In this document: positions 34,438 through 46,907 of the stretch, piece by piece
Layout of the letters: each line of letters starts with the position of its first letter
How positions within the stretch are numbered: position 1 is the stretch's first letter
Source: Doryteuthis pealeii
Taxonomy: Eukaryota > Mollusca > Cephalopoda > Myopsida > Loliginidae
Length of the DNA stretch: 64,000 bases
Assembly (NCBI GenBank): GCA_023376005.1
Contig: CM042163.1
Coordinates: 1,539,045 to 1,603,044, forward strand
Direction of reading: 5' to 3'
Program-made: the position numbers and the translations under genes
The notes under the pieces: generated by a model
What the model was told of the DNA's origin: nothing
The model's input: the letters and a program-made list of their open reading frames with translations, nothing else
Databases searched by the model: none

Positions 34438-35137
34438 ATTGCCAAATAAATTAGGTACGAACACTGAAATACTTTCAAGAAAAGTAACTCTGTTTCTATA
34501 TTTAAGAGTTGCTTCCCCTGAATCTAATCTTTTTAAGTATGTATATATGAGATATTTCAATTGGTGATTGGCTACTATCAGGCAATATCACTTATCGAAT
34601 TTTAATTGTATTCTTTCTTTTAACACATGTAGAACATAGAAGAAAAACATTAGCTTTAATTCTCAATCATATATTCAGGAAAAAAAACCCTCCGGGCGGT
34701 GTAAAAGTATTTTTTAAAGATATTGCCTGAGGGTTATTAAATAAATAGAATAAATGTTAAATGTTTTTTAAATTAATTAGATACTTAAAAAGCATCATAT
34801 TTATTCTACTCCACTGAGATAAATTTTTTTACGATAGTATGGACCACCAAAATGCTTCTAAAATTTTCTGATTCAGACTCATATTTATAGAAAGACCCTA
34901 AAAATCGTATGAGTAAAATATATTTTGTTCGAATTTCATAAAATTAAATAAGGGGGCGGGATAGAACTTGTAAAAAAGATATTCCCCTAATTCATTTTAG
35001 GAAAAAACTACTCTAAACATAAATTCATCTAAAAGGTTAATAAGTATCAAAACTTTCATGAAAATTTGACACTTAGTTTATTTTTCATAGAATTTTAAAA
35101 AAATGTCTGTAGACATAATTTGTACATGGCCACATTA
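34437..35137. other. No gene; end of contig before gap
   Basis: Collinear with 44,380-44,988 up to 35,063. The last 75 bp before the gap have no counterpart in unit 2. It contains CCCTCCGGGCGGTG, faintly like a Helitron hairpin but without CTAG. Confidence 0.45.
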
Positions 35138-35237
35138 NNNNNNNNNNNNNNNNNNNNNNNNNNNNNNNNNNNNNNNNNNNNNNNNNNNNNNNNNNNNNNN
35201 NNNNNNNNNNNNNNNNNNNNNNNNNNNNNNNNNNNNN
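35138..35237. other. Assembly gap of exactly 100 N
   Basis: One hundred consecutive N. An exact 100 is the usual placeholder for a scaffold join of unknown size, so order and distance across it are not guaranteed by sequence. Confidence 0.98.
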
Positions 35238-35334
35238 AAGAGATCCCGAGTTCAAATCCTGGATGAGAACTGTTGCATTTCACCGTGCGCTAATATTGTT
35301 TGACTGAAGATTTTTTTTAGATCAGATTTGATAA

Positions 35335-35835
35335 TTTGTATTATTTAGATTTTTCGGCCATTGTCCTCATTTTATTTGTTATATAAACATTTTTGTATAA
35401 CAATAAAGATGGGGACCAAAGCCCGAAAAATCTTAATAATACAAAGCGCTAATGCTATTCCTCTGAATGTTTGAGATGAGGCTTGATGATTATTATTATC
35501 TGCGTTATTCGGACTATTGTCCTCATCTTCATTGTTATCTGTACAACGTTTCGGCCGATATGCCCCCGGCCTTCTTTAGGTATTTCTTGTCGGACTCGGA
35601 AACCTTCTTTTCGAACTTGGGAACTTCCTTGTCGTAGTCGGGAGCCATCACGGAACTTTGAACCTAACCCTTTATTCAGTCCATGGGGGTATCCTGTTCT
35701 CATTCCACTAACCATAGCTGGGGTAGGAGTTGTGTTAATTATTTTTTATGTTACTGCCTATACTCAGGATTGAAACCGGTATCTAGAGATAACTGTCACT
35801 TAGAACTGTATTAACCTAACTACCCTATCCACTAG
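35335..35835. mobile_element. Two family F elements (short form, then SINE-like form)
   Basis: 35,335-35,440 is the short F derivative. 35,480-35,835 (minus) is the head-bearing F form with fewer 21-bp units than its counterpart at 27,584. Confidence 0.6.
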
Positions 35836-35959
35836 ACCTGTGTCCAATTGGTCCACTTAGTCCAATTGGTTGGCGTGATTGATTTATTTATTTATTTTAA
35901 TGGCACATCGACCCGTATGGGATTATTTTATGGAATTGTATGTTTATATTTACTTTTTT

Positions 35960-36245
35960 TGTGTAGTTGGCTGGTTGGCTGGTTGGATTTTACGGCATGT
36001 CAATCCTTGTGGGGTTATTTTATACCGAAGACGTTTTGTTTTATTCATTCTTGTTAAGGTATTCAATTTTTCTTTATACTCAATTTTTAAACACATTTTT
36101 TAAACTCATCTTTTGAATATTCTAACCTATAGATGATACCTACAGGTACTACCCTTCGGGTCAAAGAATACTCCACACTCCCGCAGGAGCTCCAGAATTG
36201 CAATCTCACTATTAGATGCAGTGCAGTTTGTTTTAAAAACGCCAT
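35960..36245 (+). mobile_element. Family A left arm, unit 2
   Basis: Counterpart of 28,088-28,370 with the outer motif TTTTACGGCATGTCAATCC. Confidence 0.65.
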
Positions 36246-36249
36246 TTTT

Positions 36250-36617
36250 GAAGTGGTGTTTTTAATTATCTTTATTTATTTTTTATTTTTTATTTTTATT
36301 TTATTTATTTATTTTATTTTTATTTTATTTATTTATTTATTTATTTATTTTTTTATTATTTTATCTTTATTTTATTTATTTATTTTATTTTATCTATTTT
36401 TATTTTATTTATTTATTTTATTCATTTATTTATTTATTTATTTTATTTTTAATTTTATTTTATTTTTATTTTTATATTATTTTTATTTATTTTTATTTTA
36501 TCTTATTTATTCTATTTTTATTTATTTATTTATTTTTATTTTATTATTTATTTTATTTATTTTATCTATTTTGTATTTATTTATTTATTTTATTTATTTT
36601 TATTTATTTTTATTTTT
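36250..36617 (+). repeat. (ATTT)n tract
   Basis: About 370 bp of TTTAT/ATTT units in the place where unit 1 holds the F palindrome. The 187-codon frame through it is an artefact. Confidence 0.9.
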
Positions 36618-36684
36618 TTGCACACGTTTATATGGTATCACGTTTGCCGATTTAATACAAATAATTTGCAATCAGATTTATTGG

Positions 36685-37154
36685 ACCTATATATGAGACA
36701 CTAACAGATACTACCACTCCGGGTCAGAGTGGACTTGGGTGTAATGGCAATGAAGAGTTATTTCACACACCTCAAAACTCTAGAACTGGAGCCTCAGCAC
36801 CAGATGAAGTTTAGTATCATACTCAGGATACCTATTTTTAGAGGGGACGGGGGTCTTATCCCTCTGCAGGGGATACAGTCAGTGTATTCTAAACCCCGCC
36901 GACAGAGAGGATCTGTTGACGTAGAAGATTTCGTCTAGTGTTTAGTGAATTGTCTTACCCATTTTAAAACTCTGAACTTATCCCTGACCGTGACGGTTGC
37001 TTACGATTCAAAATATCATCCCCATTGGCCTATTGTAATATTAAAGGAATCTCCGTAAAATAATCCTAATTTTAAACAATTTCCCTAAACAGATCTTTTT
37101 TTTTTCTTTTTTTGTTTTTTTGCTTTTGTTTTTGTGTTTGTTTTTTTGGTTTTT

Positions 37155-37191
<37 letters not shown>

Positions 37192-37605
37192 GGGTCCGGT
37201 TGAATTTTACGGCATGTCAGCCCTTGTTGGATTATTTTATGCCGAAGTCGTTTTGTTTTATTCGTTCTTGTTGGGTATTCATTTTTTTTTTTCCAGATTC
37301 AATTTCTTTTTAAACACATTTTTAAAAACTCACCTTTTGATCTATCAAACCTATAGATGAGACCCTAACAGGTAATACCACTTCGGGTAAAAGTCGTAGA
37401 GCACTCGCCTTGGATTCACAAGGTTCAATACGGGTCCCCACCATCTCAGAGCATAAGTAGCATAGTGTGATAAATTGGGGAGATGATGGTAGGTATAGTG
37501 CTTCCCCTCAGCCAACTTATTTCCCTAGTATAGTGCTAGCAAAAAGGAGATAGACTCCCTCGTTGTCCGGCTGATACCGACAATAGACCACTCCGCCAAC
37601 TTTAC
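36685..37605 (+). mobile_element. Family A arms, T-rich tract and SINE C-like piece, unit 2
   Basis: 36,685-36,960 matches 28,745-29,010. 37,085-37,190 is T/G simple repeat. 37,195-37,605 matches the family A/SINE C fusion at 29,276-29,680. Confidence 0.65.
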
Positions 37606-37925
37606 TTTTATTTTACTAAATCCTTGATTGTTCAACTTAGGGAATCTTCTCATTAGCTCCCCCTTTGTTTAAGTGCGGGGGAGGGGGTCATTTAATGAAT
37701 ACGTGGGATTTCTTGATTTGAATTCAAATCAAACAGATTGCTTCAGGTTTCAGCAGAGGTATTTCATGAAATTTTTGATGGCCGAGAAGTGCAAACCATG
37801 TGAAATTTACTGAGTAATGTGTGATATATACGGAAAAAAACATGTCTTTAATTTTAAACAAATGTTTTCAAATGGGATAAATATGGTGTCATAACATGTT
37901 TTAAAAAAGGATTACAAAAATCAAT

Positions 37926-38150
37926 AAGTATTATTTAGATTATTCGGACTATTGTCCTTATCTTTATTGTTCTTGACGTAATCGGGAGCTCCCGATTACG
38001 ACAAGAAGGTTCCTGATTTCACCAAGAAGGTTCGCGAGTCCGACAAGAAATATCTGAAGAAGGCCGGAGGGCACATCGGCCGAAACGTTGTACAGATAAC
38101 AATAAAGAGAAGGACAATAGTCCGAAAGATCAAAAAATACTAAATTATCA
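37926..38150 (+). mobile_element. Family F element, unit 2
   Basis: Counterpart of 29,985-30,215 with the CTGAAGAAGGCCGG and CCGAAACGTTGTAC core. Confidence 0.65.
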
Positions 38151-39315
38151 AACCTCATCTCAAAAATTTAGAGAAATAAAAATTAATAACTCTGAATGTT
38201 TTGTTTTTTACATTTTATTGGTTTTTTTTGGATGGGGGGAGGAAGTGAGATTTACAAGTGAGATTTACAATATTATATTTTTAAATTTAATCAAATAAAA
38301 AGCAAGAGTTTGCTTCCCTTAAAATGTTGAAAATGATCAATAAATGGTTTTCATCGGTTAATTTTACAAGTTCAAGGGGAACAACTCTTGCTGTTTTTAA
38401 AATTTGATTAAATTAAAAATAAGTAAATTAGCTTTCTTTTCTTTCTTTCTTTCTTTTTTTAAGTATTTATAGACTTTTTTAATTTTTCAACTTTTTTAAC
38501 AAATCATGCACCATCATGTTTAGTCCATTTGCAACATTTATTTTACCCAAAGCATTCCTCACCATACATATTATGTAGTTATAAAAAAAAGAAAAAAGAA
38601 AAAAGAAAAGAAGTTAATTTAAATATTTGTTTATTTTAGAATTTAATCCAATTCATAAACCAGCAAAAGTTGCTGCTCTTGAACCGTAAGTTAACCCATG
38701 AACGACCGAAGAGGGAATCTTTGGATTAAAGGCAGACGATAGATTTTGAGTAGACGTAGAAAATTTTGAGAAGAACGGGAAGATTTTTTAGACAAGAAGA
38801 AGTCTGAAAGATTTCAAATAAGAAAATGTCAATTTTGAGACTCTATGGTCAGAAATATGCCGAAGAGACTAAGATTTCCTTTTAAGTGGGAGTAATTTTG
38901 CAGAAGAAATTGGAATAAGTTTTTCCTCCCGGAAAGTAAAGAAAATTATCTGGAGATTAATGTCTATTTTATTTTTTTGTGCCTTGTGTGTGTCTTTTTT
39001 TTAAAAACAGAAATCGTCTGCTGTAAAGAAATCGAGGATGAAGATTATTCCTCCTGGAGAAGGAAAATAATATTTATGAACTTATATATGACTTATATGT
39101 TATTGTGTACTTTGTCGTTTTTCTTGTGAATTGAAATAATTATTTTAATGAAATAATCATTTCAACTTTTGTTGTCTTTCTTAACTTTCCAAAATTTTTA
39201 TAATCGTTGAAATTAAATGCATTTTTATGAATTACTATTTTGGTCAAATATATAAATTTGAAATTATTAGATAGGAATCATTATCATCAAATCGTACTGA
39301 CAGTTCAATTCCCAA

Positions 39316-39317
<2 letters not shown>

Positions 39318-39356
<39 letters not shown>

Positions 39357-39398
39357 TCTCTTCTCTCTTCTCTCTCTCTTCTCTCTCTCTCTCTCTCT
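39318..39398 (+). repeat. (CT)n microsatellite, interrupted
   Basis: Counterpart of 31,373-31,456 with several single-base interruptions. Confidence 0.9.
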
Positions 39399-39621
39399 TA
39401 TGAATTCTTCCTCGCTTCTCCTGCAGTGTTCCAACATGTCTTGTTCTTTTACTTAGTTTGTGTGATAGGAGGTAAGTGCCGTACAGATGCTTTTGCGAGG
39501 TGCCGCTTCCATGATTTGACCAAATAGTGCATGCATTAATTAAAAATATAATTGTTTACTAAGAATGATGATGGTGATGGATGGATGTTATTACATATTA
39601 TCATTATTAGTATTAGTAATA

Positions 39622-39916
39622 TATATTTACCAAAACCCCCTCGCACGAGCAGGATGCGACACAAGGGTCAATTTCTTAAGCGGGGCTTAACAGGTTTGAA
39701 TTCAGAGTTTTCCTTCTCTAGACTGGTTACCTAGCCATGGTTAAAGGCCCAGTCTGCCCTTATTTACCCATAGGCTGGAGGGAGAGTAGGAATTCATACC
39801 TTTCCTAAGGGTATTAGCGCTATATATAAAATGAAAGCAAACAGCTTCGTCTAGGAATTGAACTCGGGTTGACGAGTCCATTTCCTATGACTCTAACCAT
39901 TAGACCACGCGCCTCC
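39622..39916 (-). mobile_element. SINE D, unit 2 copy
   Basis: Same insertion, same flanking ATTAGTATTAGTAAT, as 31,678-31,966, so the insertion predates separation of the two copies. Small insertions and deletions distinguish it. Confidence 0.88.
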
Positions 39917-41009
39917 ATTAGTATTAGTAATGTATTTGTTGTGTTGTTGTTTGTTGTTGGTTGTTCTTCTTCTTTCTTCTTTTCTTCTCTTCTTCTCTCT
40001 AAATCATATAACTGTGTAGCAACCTAATGATTATCATTGAAATAGAAAAATTATTTGAAATCATATATTGTGAGAGAATACTGGGTTTTGCAACTCCCGG
40101 CCCTTCGTTGCACAATGTCCAGACCCCAACGTTTCTATGCTGGCCAATTTTGAAGGGCAACGAGTCAGAGAACAGGTTCACAAGGATTAAAAGAAAAGAA
40201 AAGAAAAACAACACAAAGTCTGTTAATAGGATCTGCTGATGGGAGAGGAGGTTGTGAAACACTTGGGCAGTTTGGTTGGTGGACTATCTCAGCTGAGACA
40301 GGAAGTTGTTATGAAGACTAAGTCAAGATTACTGGCTTCGCTGGGCTAGTTTTCTACCTCTGCTGCTACAGTGTCGTTGAACCGTACCACCTCCGACTGC
40401 CGGACAAAAACTAACTTTTTTTAGCTGGGGCTTTGCCTGTATATATATAAAATTCCACGCCCCACCATCTTCTTCCTGACTACACTTGCTGACACTCAAT
40501 CTCAATCTCCAGAATGTTTTTTTTGTTTGAAATACTAACCATAATTAGCACGTTACTGCTAAACAAGCATACAATTGAACAATATTTAACAGAAAATAAA
40601 TTCATCTCCTAGACATTTTGACTCTGTGGGATATCAAATAACTTCATATCACTCCTTTTTTATTTACTTATTCGTTCCTTAGTCATATTCACTCATGTAT
40701 ACACACATGATTCACTATCTCCCATCCCACACACAAACACTCATGTGTAAACACATATGTATCCATAAACTTACATACTATTTATTCACATAACTAATTA
40801 TTACACTTATATATACATCCTACACACATGATACACCAATGTATTCTGCACCCATGCGTTCTACCGCCATGCATAGTGTCATAATTAAGTGTAAATGTCA
40901 TTCAATCAATTCATTCGTTTGATTTCCTTGGGCTTCTTCTTCTTCATTCGGCCGCCATTGTTATCGTCTGCTTTAAACAAAAAAAAAAATTCTCAGCAAA
41001 TATTCGGTA

Positions 41010-41635
41010 TTTGGAATTAATTGAAATCAAATAAATCTTCGTAATTCATTCCAAACAACCAAGTGTCCCAGGTATGATTTTAAACTGCATTTAATTCTGG
41101 AACTCTGGGGAGTGTACAGTACCCCTTCATCGCCATTACTCCCAGGTCCACTCTGACCTGAAGTGGTAGTACCTGTTAGGGTCCCATCTATGGGTTGAAT
41201 AGAAGAAAAGGATTTAATAAAAAATGTTGTTTTTTTTTAAATGAGTTTCAGTAACCAACAAGAATCAACAAAACGTCTCAGCATAAAATAACCCAAGGGT
41301 TGACATGCCGTAAAATCTAACCGAACAACCAACAACCTCGCGTGATGTAATATTTATCACACCATCGTTAGTGAGTTCAATTCTCAAGTGCGGTACGCTT
41401 TCTTTTTTTTTTTCTTGGTCCGTCGTGTTCATGTCTTAGACCAGACTGTATCTGTTTTCTTATGATTTCCTTGTTGCGTTATAAGAGTAATGAAGGAATA
41501 GTCTGAAGCCCTTGCGATCGCCGGGATAAGACAAGTTTTAGCCTTAACAGCAAATTGGCATATATAAAATTTGCTAATGAAAACAGCTATTATTTTTGAA
41601 GAGAATAAAATTCAGTACTTCTTCATGAATAAGGT
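41010..41635 (-). mobile_element. Segment present only in unit 2, with family A fragment
   Basis: 41,082-41,330 (minus) contains CTCTGACCTGAAGTGGTAG, CCCATCTATGGGTTGAATAG and GGTTGACATGCCGTAAAA. 41,340-41,395 has a tRNA-like GTGAGTTCAATTCTC. Unit 1 jumps directly from the preceding sequence into (GATA)n. Confidence 0.6.
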
Positions 41636-41824
41636 AGATAGATAGATAGATAGATAGATACGAACAGTACTTCTTCATGAATAGATAGATAGATAGATAG
41701 ATATGAGACAGCGTAATAGATAGATAGATAGATAGATAGAGATAGATAGATAGATAGATATGAAAAGCGTAATAGATAGATAGATAGATAGATAGATAGA
41801 TGTATATAGAACAGCGTAATAGAC

Positions 41825-41856
<32 letters not shown>

Positions 41857-42800
41857 GAATTGAAAGCGTAATAGATAGATAGGATAATAATAGATCAGAA
41901 TAGATAGATAGATAAATAGATAGACAGATAGATATGAACAGCGTAATAGATAGATAGATAATAGATAGATAGTATATATATGAAGATATGGAAAGAGCTA
42001 AATAGATAGATAGATAATAGATAGACAGATAGATATGAACAGCGTAATAGATAGATAGATAAATAGTGAAGCACGTAATAGATAGTATAGATAGATAGAT
42101 ATGATGAGATAGAACAACGCTAATACGATAGATAGATAATAGATAGATAAGATATATATATATAGATATGACACAAGCGAATAATGTAGTGATAGAATAG
42201 AATAGATGATAGCATAGTGAACAGCGTAATAGATAGATAGATAGATAGATAGACTGATATAGATAGATATGGAGAGCGAGCGTAATTGGATAGATGATAG
42301 ATAGAGAGATAGATAGATATGAACAGCGTAATAGATAGATGATAAATAGATAGATAGAATAGATAGATATGAACAGCGTAATTGATAGATATCCAGCGTT
42401 TCGCGGGAACTGACCAGTTGGATAGATAGATAGATAGGATAGATAAGATTATGAACAGCGAATTGATAGAATAGGATAGATAAGATAGATAGATATGAAC
42501 AGCGTAATAGATAGAAGATAAATAGATAGATATCGATAGATATGAACAGCGTAATTGATAGATAGATAGATAGAGTAGATAGTAGATAGATATGAACAGA
42601 TAATAGATAGAATAGATATGATAGATAAGTAATAGATAGATAGATATGAACAGCGTAAATAGATAGATAAGATACATAGATAATAGATATGAACAGCTAA
42701 TTGATAGATAGATAGATAGATAGATTAGATAGATAGATTATGAACAGCGTAAATAGATAGATAGATAAATAGATAGACAAGATAGATATGAACAGGCGTA

Positions 42801-42833
<33 letters not shown>

Positions 42834-43766
42834 ATAGATAGATAGATAGATAGATATGAACAGCGTAATAGATTAGATAGATAAATTAGATAGACAGATG
42901 GATATGAACTCAGCGTAATAGATAGATAGATAGATTGAACAGCGTAATAGATAGATAGATAGATGATAGATAGATAGATAGATAGAATATGAACAACGTA
43001 ATGATAGATAGTTACGAAGTAGATAGATAGATAGATAGATATGAACAGCGTAATAGATAGAGTAGAATAGATAATATGATATGACAACGTAATAGATTAG
43101 ATAGTAGTAGATAGATAGATAGATAGATAGATATGAACAGCGTAATAGCATAGATAGATAGATAGATAGATAGAGTAGATAGATAGATAGTATGAACAGC
43201 GTAATTGATAGATAGATAAGATAGATAGATAGATAGATAGATATGAACAGCGTAAATAGATAGAATAGTAAATAGATAGAGCAGATAGATATGAACAAGC
43301 GAGTAATTGATAGATAGATAGATAGATAGATAAGATATGAACAGCGTAATTAGATAGATAGATAAATAAGATAGACAGATAGATATGAACAGCGTAATAG
43401 ATAGATCAGATAGATAACGATAGATAGATAGATAGATAGAATAGAACAGCGTATTGATAGATAGATAGATAGTAGATAGATAGATAGATAGATATGATAT
43501 GAACAGCGTATAGTAGATAGATGATAGATAGATAGATAGACAGATAGATTATGAACAGCGTAATAGATAGATTAGATAGATTAGATAGATAGATAGATAG
43601 ATTATGACAGCGTAATGATAGATAGATAAGATAGATAGATAGATGATCGATAGATAGAATATGAAACAGCGTAATAGATTAGATAGATCATAGATATGAA
43701 CAGCGTGATAGATAGATAGATAGATAGATAGATAGGATAGATAGATAGATATGAACAGCGTATAGA

Positions 43767-43797
<31 letters not shown>

Positions 43798-44378
43798 TGA
43801 ACAGCGTAATAGATATGATAGATAGATAGATAGATAGATTAGATAGATAAGATAGATATGAAACAGCGTAATAGATAGATGATAGATAGATAGATAGATA
43901 GATATGAACAGCGTAATAGATGAATAGATAGATGATAGATAATGAACAGTGTAAAGATAGATGATTGATAGAAGATAGATATGAACAGCGTGATAGATAG
44001 ATAGATAGATGATAGATTAGATATGAACAGCGTGATAGATAGTAGATAGATAGATAGATATGAAACAGCGTAATAGATAGACAGATAGATAGATAGAATA
44101 GATAGATATTGAACAGCGTAATGATAGATAGATAGATAGATTAGTATAGATAGATATGACAGCGTATAGATTAGATAGATAGATAGATAGAATAGATAAG
44201 ATAGTATGAACAGCGAGTAATTAGATAGATAGAAGATAGATAGAATAGATAGATATGAACAGCGTAATAGATAGATAAGATAGATATATAGAAATAGATA
44301 GATATGAACGTGGCGTAATAGATAGATTAGGATAGATTAGATAGATAGATAGATAGATAGATAAGATAGATAGATAGA
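41634..44378 (+). repeat. (GATA)n array with TATGAACAGCGTAAT spacers, unit 2
   Basis: Same composite repeat as 32,912-34,436 but about 1.8 times longer and with far more broken GATA units (GATAAGATA, GATATAGA and similar). This looks like uncorrected long-read error or relaxed repeat decay. Confidence 0.9.
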
Positions 44379-44988
44379 ATTGCCAAATAAATTAGGTAAC
44401 GAACATGAAATACTTTAAGAAAGTAACTCCAGTTTCTATATTTGAGAGTTTGCTTCCCCTGAATCTAAATCTTTTTAAGCATGTATATATGTGAGATATT
44501 TCAAATTGGTGTTGTACTATCAGGCAATATCAATATGGAATTGTAATTGTATTCTTCTTTTAACACATGTAGAACATGAAGAAACAATTAGCTTTAATTC
44601 TCAATCATAATATTCAGGAAAAAACCTCCGGGCGGTGTAGTATTTTTAAGATATTGCCTGAAGGAGTGATTTAAATAAATAGAATAATGTTTTTTTTTTT
44701 TCTTTAATTAAGTTAATACTTAAAAAACATCATATTCATCTAACTCCACTGAGATAATTTTTTTTACGATAGCATGGCCACCAAAATGCTTCAAATTTTC
44801 TGATTCAGACTCATATTTAATAGGAAAGAAGCTTAAAAATCGTATGAGTAAAATATATTTTGTTCGAATTTCATAAAATTAAAAAAAGGGTCAGGGTCGA
44901 ACTAGTATAAAAATATTTCCCCTTATATATTTTAGGAAAAAACTATAATTCATCTAAAAGGTTAATAAGTATCAAAATTTTCATGAAA

Positions 44989-45894
44989 TGGTGCGTATTC
45001 CTAGGGTTTGCCTTTAACCCCATCTTATTTGGTGGTCACACTGAAAAGGAATTCAAGGAAAAAAAAGAGACAAAGACAAAGGGTAGTTTTATGAATTAGG
45101 CTTTATTCACAGGTCATAGCCACCACGTGGCAAGGAAATATCTCCCTGGCCAGTATTTTTTATTTTAATCCCCACAAATTCATCAGATCTCTGGATGGGG
45201 AGGGGTTGTGTTTTTCTTTGTCTTTTAATAAAAGATTGATCACCCTACCAAATTTTCTGTGGGTACTAATGTGACTCTTATTAGTTTTTAGAAAATTCCA
45301 AAATTCTTTTAAATTTTCAATGAGGGTTCAATTTATAATGTAAGTATAATTTTAAATTGATCCCTGACATTGTATCCATCAGATGAGCTAAACTAAATCT
45401 TAATATTTTATCTTTTTTAACAAAGAAGGCATCAAACTGAAAATTTCCTCACAAAAATATAATTTGGTGTTATTCTAATGTTTCATGTTCCCTATTACAA
45501 CAAAAGGCTGATTTAGTTTTCTTGTAAAAACTAGCTTAAAATTCCACCCAGGGTATATAAGATTTCAGCTAGCCACAATGTAATAAGTAATTGATTACTT
45601 TATGATTACCTGCCCTTTGGATAACTCTCTAGGGAATACTAAACTATATAAACTCTTAGTAAGTGTACCAATTATTCTAAGTAGAATATTGCTTTCCAAA
45701 GTCTATCAGTGTTATCATTTGTTATTACACGCATATAATTTTATATCAACATTTTTTTTTATAAATTGATATTTCTTGTTTCCTATGTTTTAATTGACTT
45801 CCATTAATTCATCCAAAAATTGTAATTATTCTACAAAATTTTATTAAAATTGAACAAATGTTTTAATTTTGGATACAGTTAGATACAAAAACCT
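44989..45894. other. No gene recognised
   Basis: AT-rich and single-copy in this window. No repeat family and no frame with known motifs. Confidence 0.4.
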
Positions 45895-46040
45895 TATATT
45901 TACCCAACCCCTCCATACGAGTAGGGTGTGACACTTTAAAGGGTATTAGTGTTATGTGAAATGCAAACAGCCTCGTCCAAGATTTGACCTTAGGCCGCTG
46001 AATCCATTTTCTACGATGATAAAAATTACACCTTGCAGTA
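45895..46040 (-). mobile_element. SINE D fragment with internal deletion
   Basis: TTTACCCAACCCCTCCATACG and GTAGGGTGTGACAC (tail) join directly to GGTATTAGTGTTATGTGAAATG and CAAGATTTGACC (head), missing the body. Confidence 0.6.
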
Positions 46041-46189
46041 AAAAAAACAATTGCCCACCGAATTTTGTGCCTAAAATGTTGGCCTTTTAACTCATATATA
46101 TATATGTACATATGTGTGTGGGGGGATTGAAATAAAGTTTAAAGAAAACATGATTAATTCCGATTGATTGAATATAATGACAGGTCAAC

Positions 46190-46255
46190 CTGTCTAGGGT
46201 TATTTCATCCTAAGGTTAGGGAATCACATTCATTGTACATTCATATTCACATTTT
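46190..46255 (+). repeat. Short repeat shared (inverted) with 59.53-59.61 kb
   Basis: TAGGGTTATTTCATCC, AGGTTAGGGAATCAC and TTCATTGTACATTCATAT match the minus strand at 59,530-59,610. Class unknown. Confidence 0.5.
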
Positions 46256-46309
46256 TTGTAGTTGTTTCTTTTTTGCATGGTGCTATCAAATATGAATACC
46301 TTTTTAACA

Positions 46310-46535
46310 GATCTAGCAAGGTGTGCCAAAAAAGTATTGAGATTTTCGGTACTTTTTGACACACCTTGTATTCTAAAAAAATAACGTTCCATTCATTCTT
46401 CATTTCTATCTTGGTAAATACAGCTTTAAAATCTGTACTTTTTGACACACCGTGTATTCTGAAGAAAATTAATGTTACATTATTTGTTCATTCTTATCTT
46501 GGTAAATACAGTTCTAAACTTGATATTTTTGACAC

Positions 46536-46575
<40 letters not shown>
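46310..46575 (+). repeat. Tandem repeat of about 88 bp, then (TA)n
   Basis: Units contain TTTTTGACACACC, TATTCT-AAAAAATAACGTT-type sequence and ATCTTGGTAAATACAG, in two full and one partial copy (46,350-46,540). (TA)n follows at 46,542-46,575. Confidence 0.75.
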
Positions 46576-46580
<5 letters not shown>

Positions 46581-46907
46581 AGAATATATTTGAATATATT
46601 AGAAACATATATATTAGAATATGTTAAATATATTAGATCAATTCATTTGAAATTTAATTCTACTAAAATGTAGACATTTCGTTAATCTATTATCAAATAA
46701 GTGTGATCTTTCCCAAAAAAGAAAGATTGAGATCATAGCAAATAGAATAGACAAAACTGGTCGGAAAGTGCGTTATGTAAAAAAAAAACTGTTAAAAACA
46801 ATTTCATAACCGAAAAAAAAAACCTTTCCAAGGGAAGTAACTAATGTTATTTATTTAAGAGTCGCCTCCCTTGAAAATTCTTAAAATTTAAAAAAAATAA
46901 TTTTGTT

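Larger units (their letters stand above)
27337..35063 (+). repeat. Tandem large duplication, unit 1
   Basis: From CCCGAGTTCAAATCCTGG onward this segment is collinear with 35,245-44,988, element by element. Both hold F elements, the TGGCACATCGACCCGTATGG block, family A pieces and a SINE C fragment. Both continue with the GATGGCCGAGAAGTGCAAAC block, (CT)n, SINE D with identical flanks, a (CTT)n run, (GATA)n and the sequence after it. Similarity ends at about 35,063 (AACTTTCATGAAAA), 75 bp before the gap. Confidence 0.9.
35245..44988 (+). repeat. Tandem large duplication, unit 2
   Basis: Collinear with unit 1 and starting 7 bp after the gap. It is longer because of a bigger (GATA)n array, about 0.6 kb extra (41,010-41,635) and an (ATTT)n expansion. 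It has many single-base insertions and deletions inside simple repeats. Similarity ends at about 44,988. Confidence 0.9.

Noticed and set aside
34020..34478. Ser-Ile-Tyr-Leu repeat protein frames over the (GATA)n arrays (also 42,120-43,298)
   Set aside because: (CTAT)n has no stop codon in these frames; artefact of the microsatellite.
34690..34705. Helitron end at CCCTCCGGGCGGTG (also 44,625)
   Set aside because: No CTAG next to it and no matching 5' end nearby; the similarity to the family B hairpin is too short.
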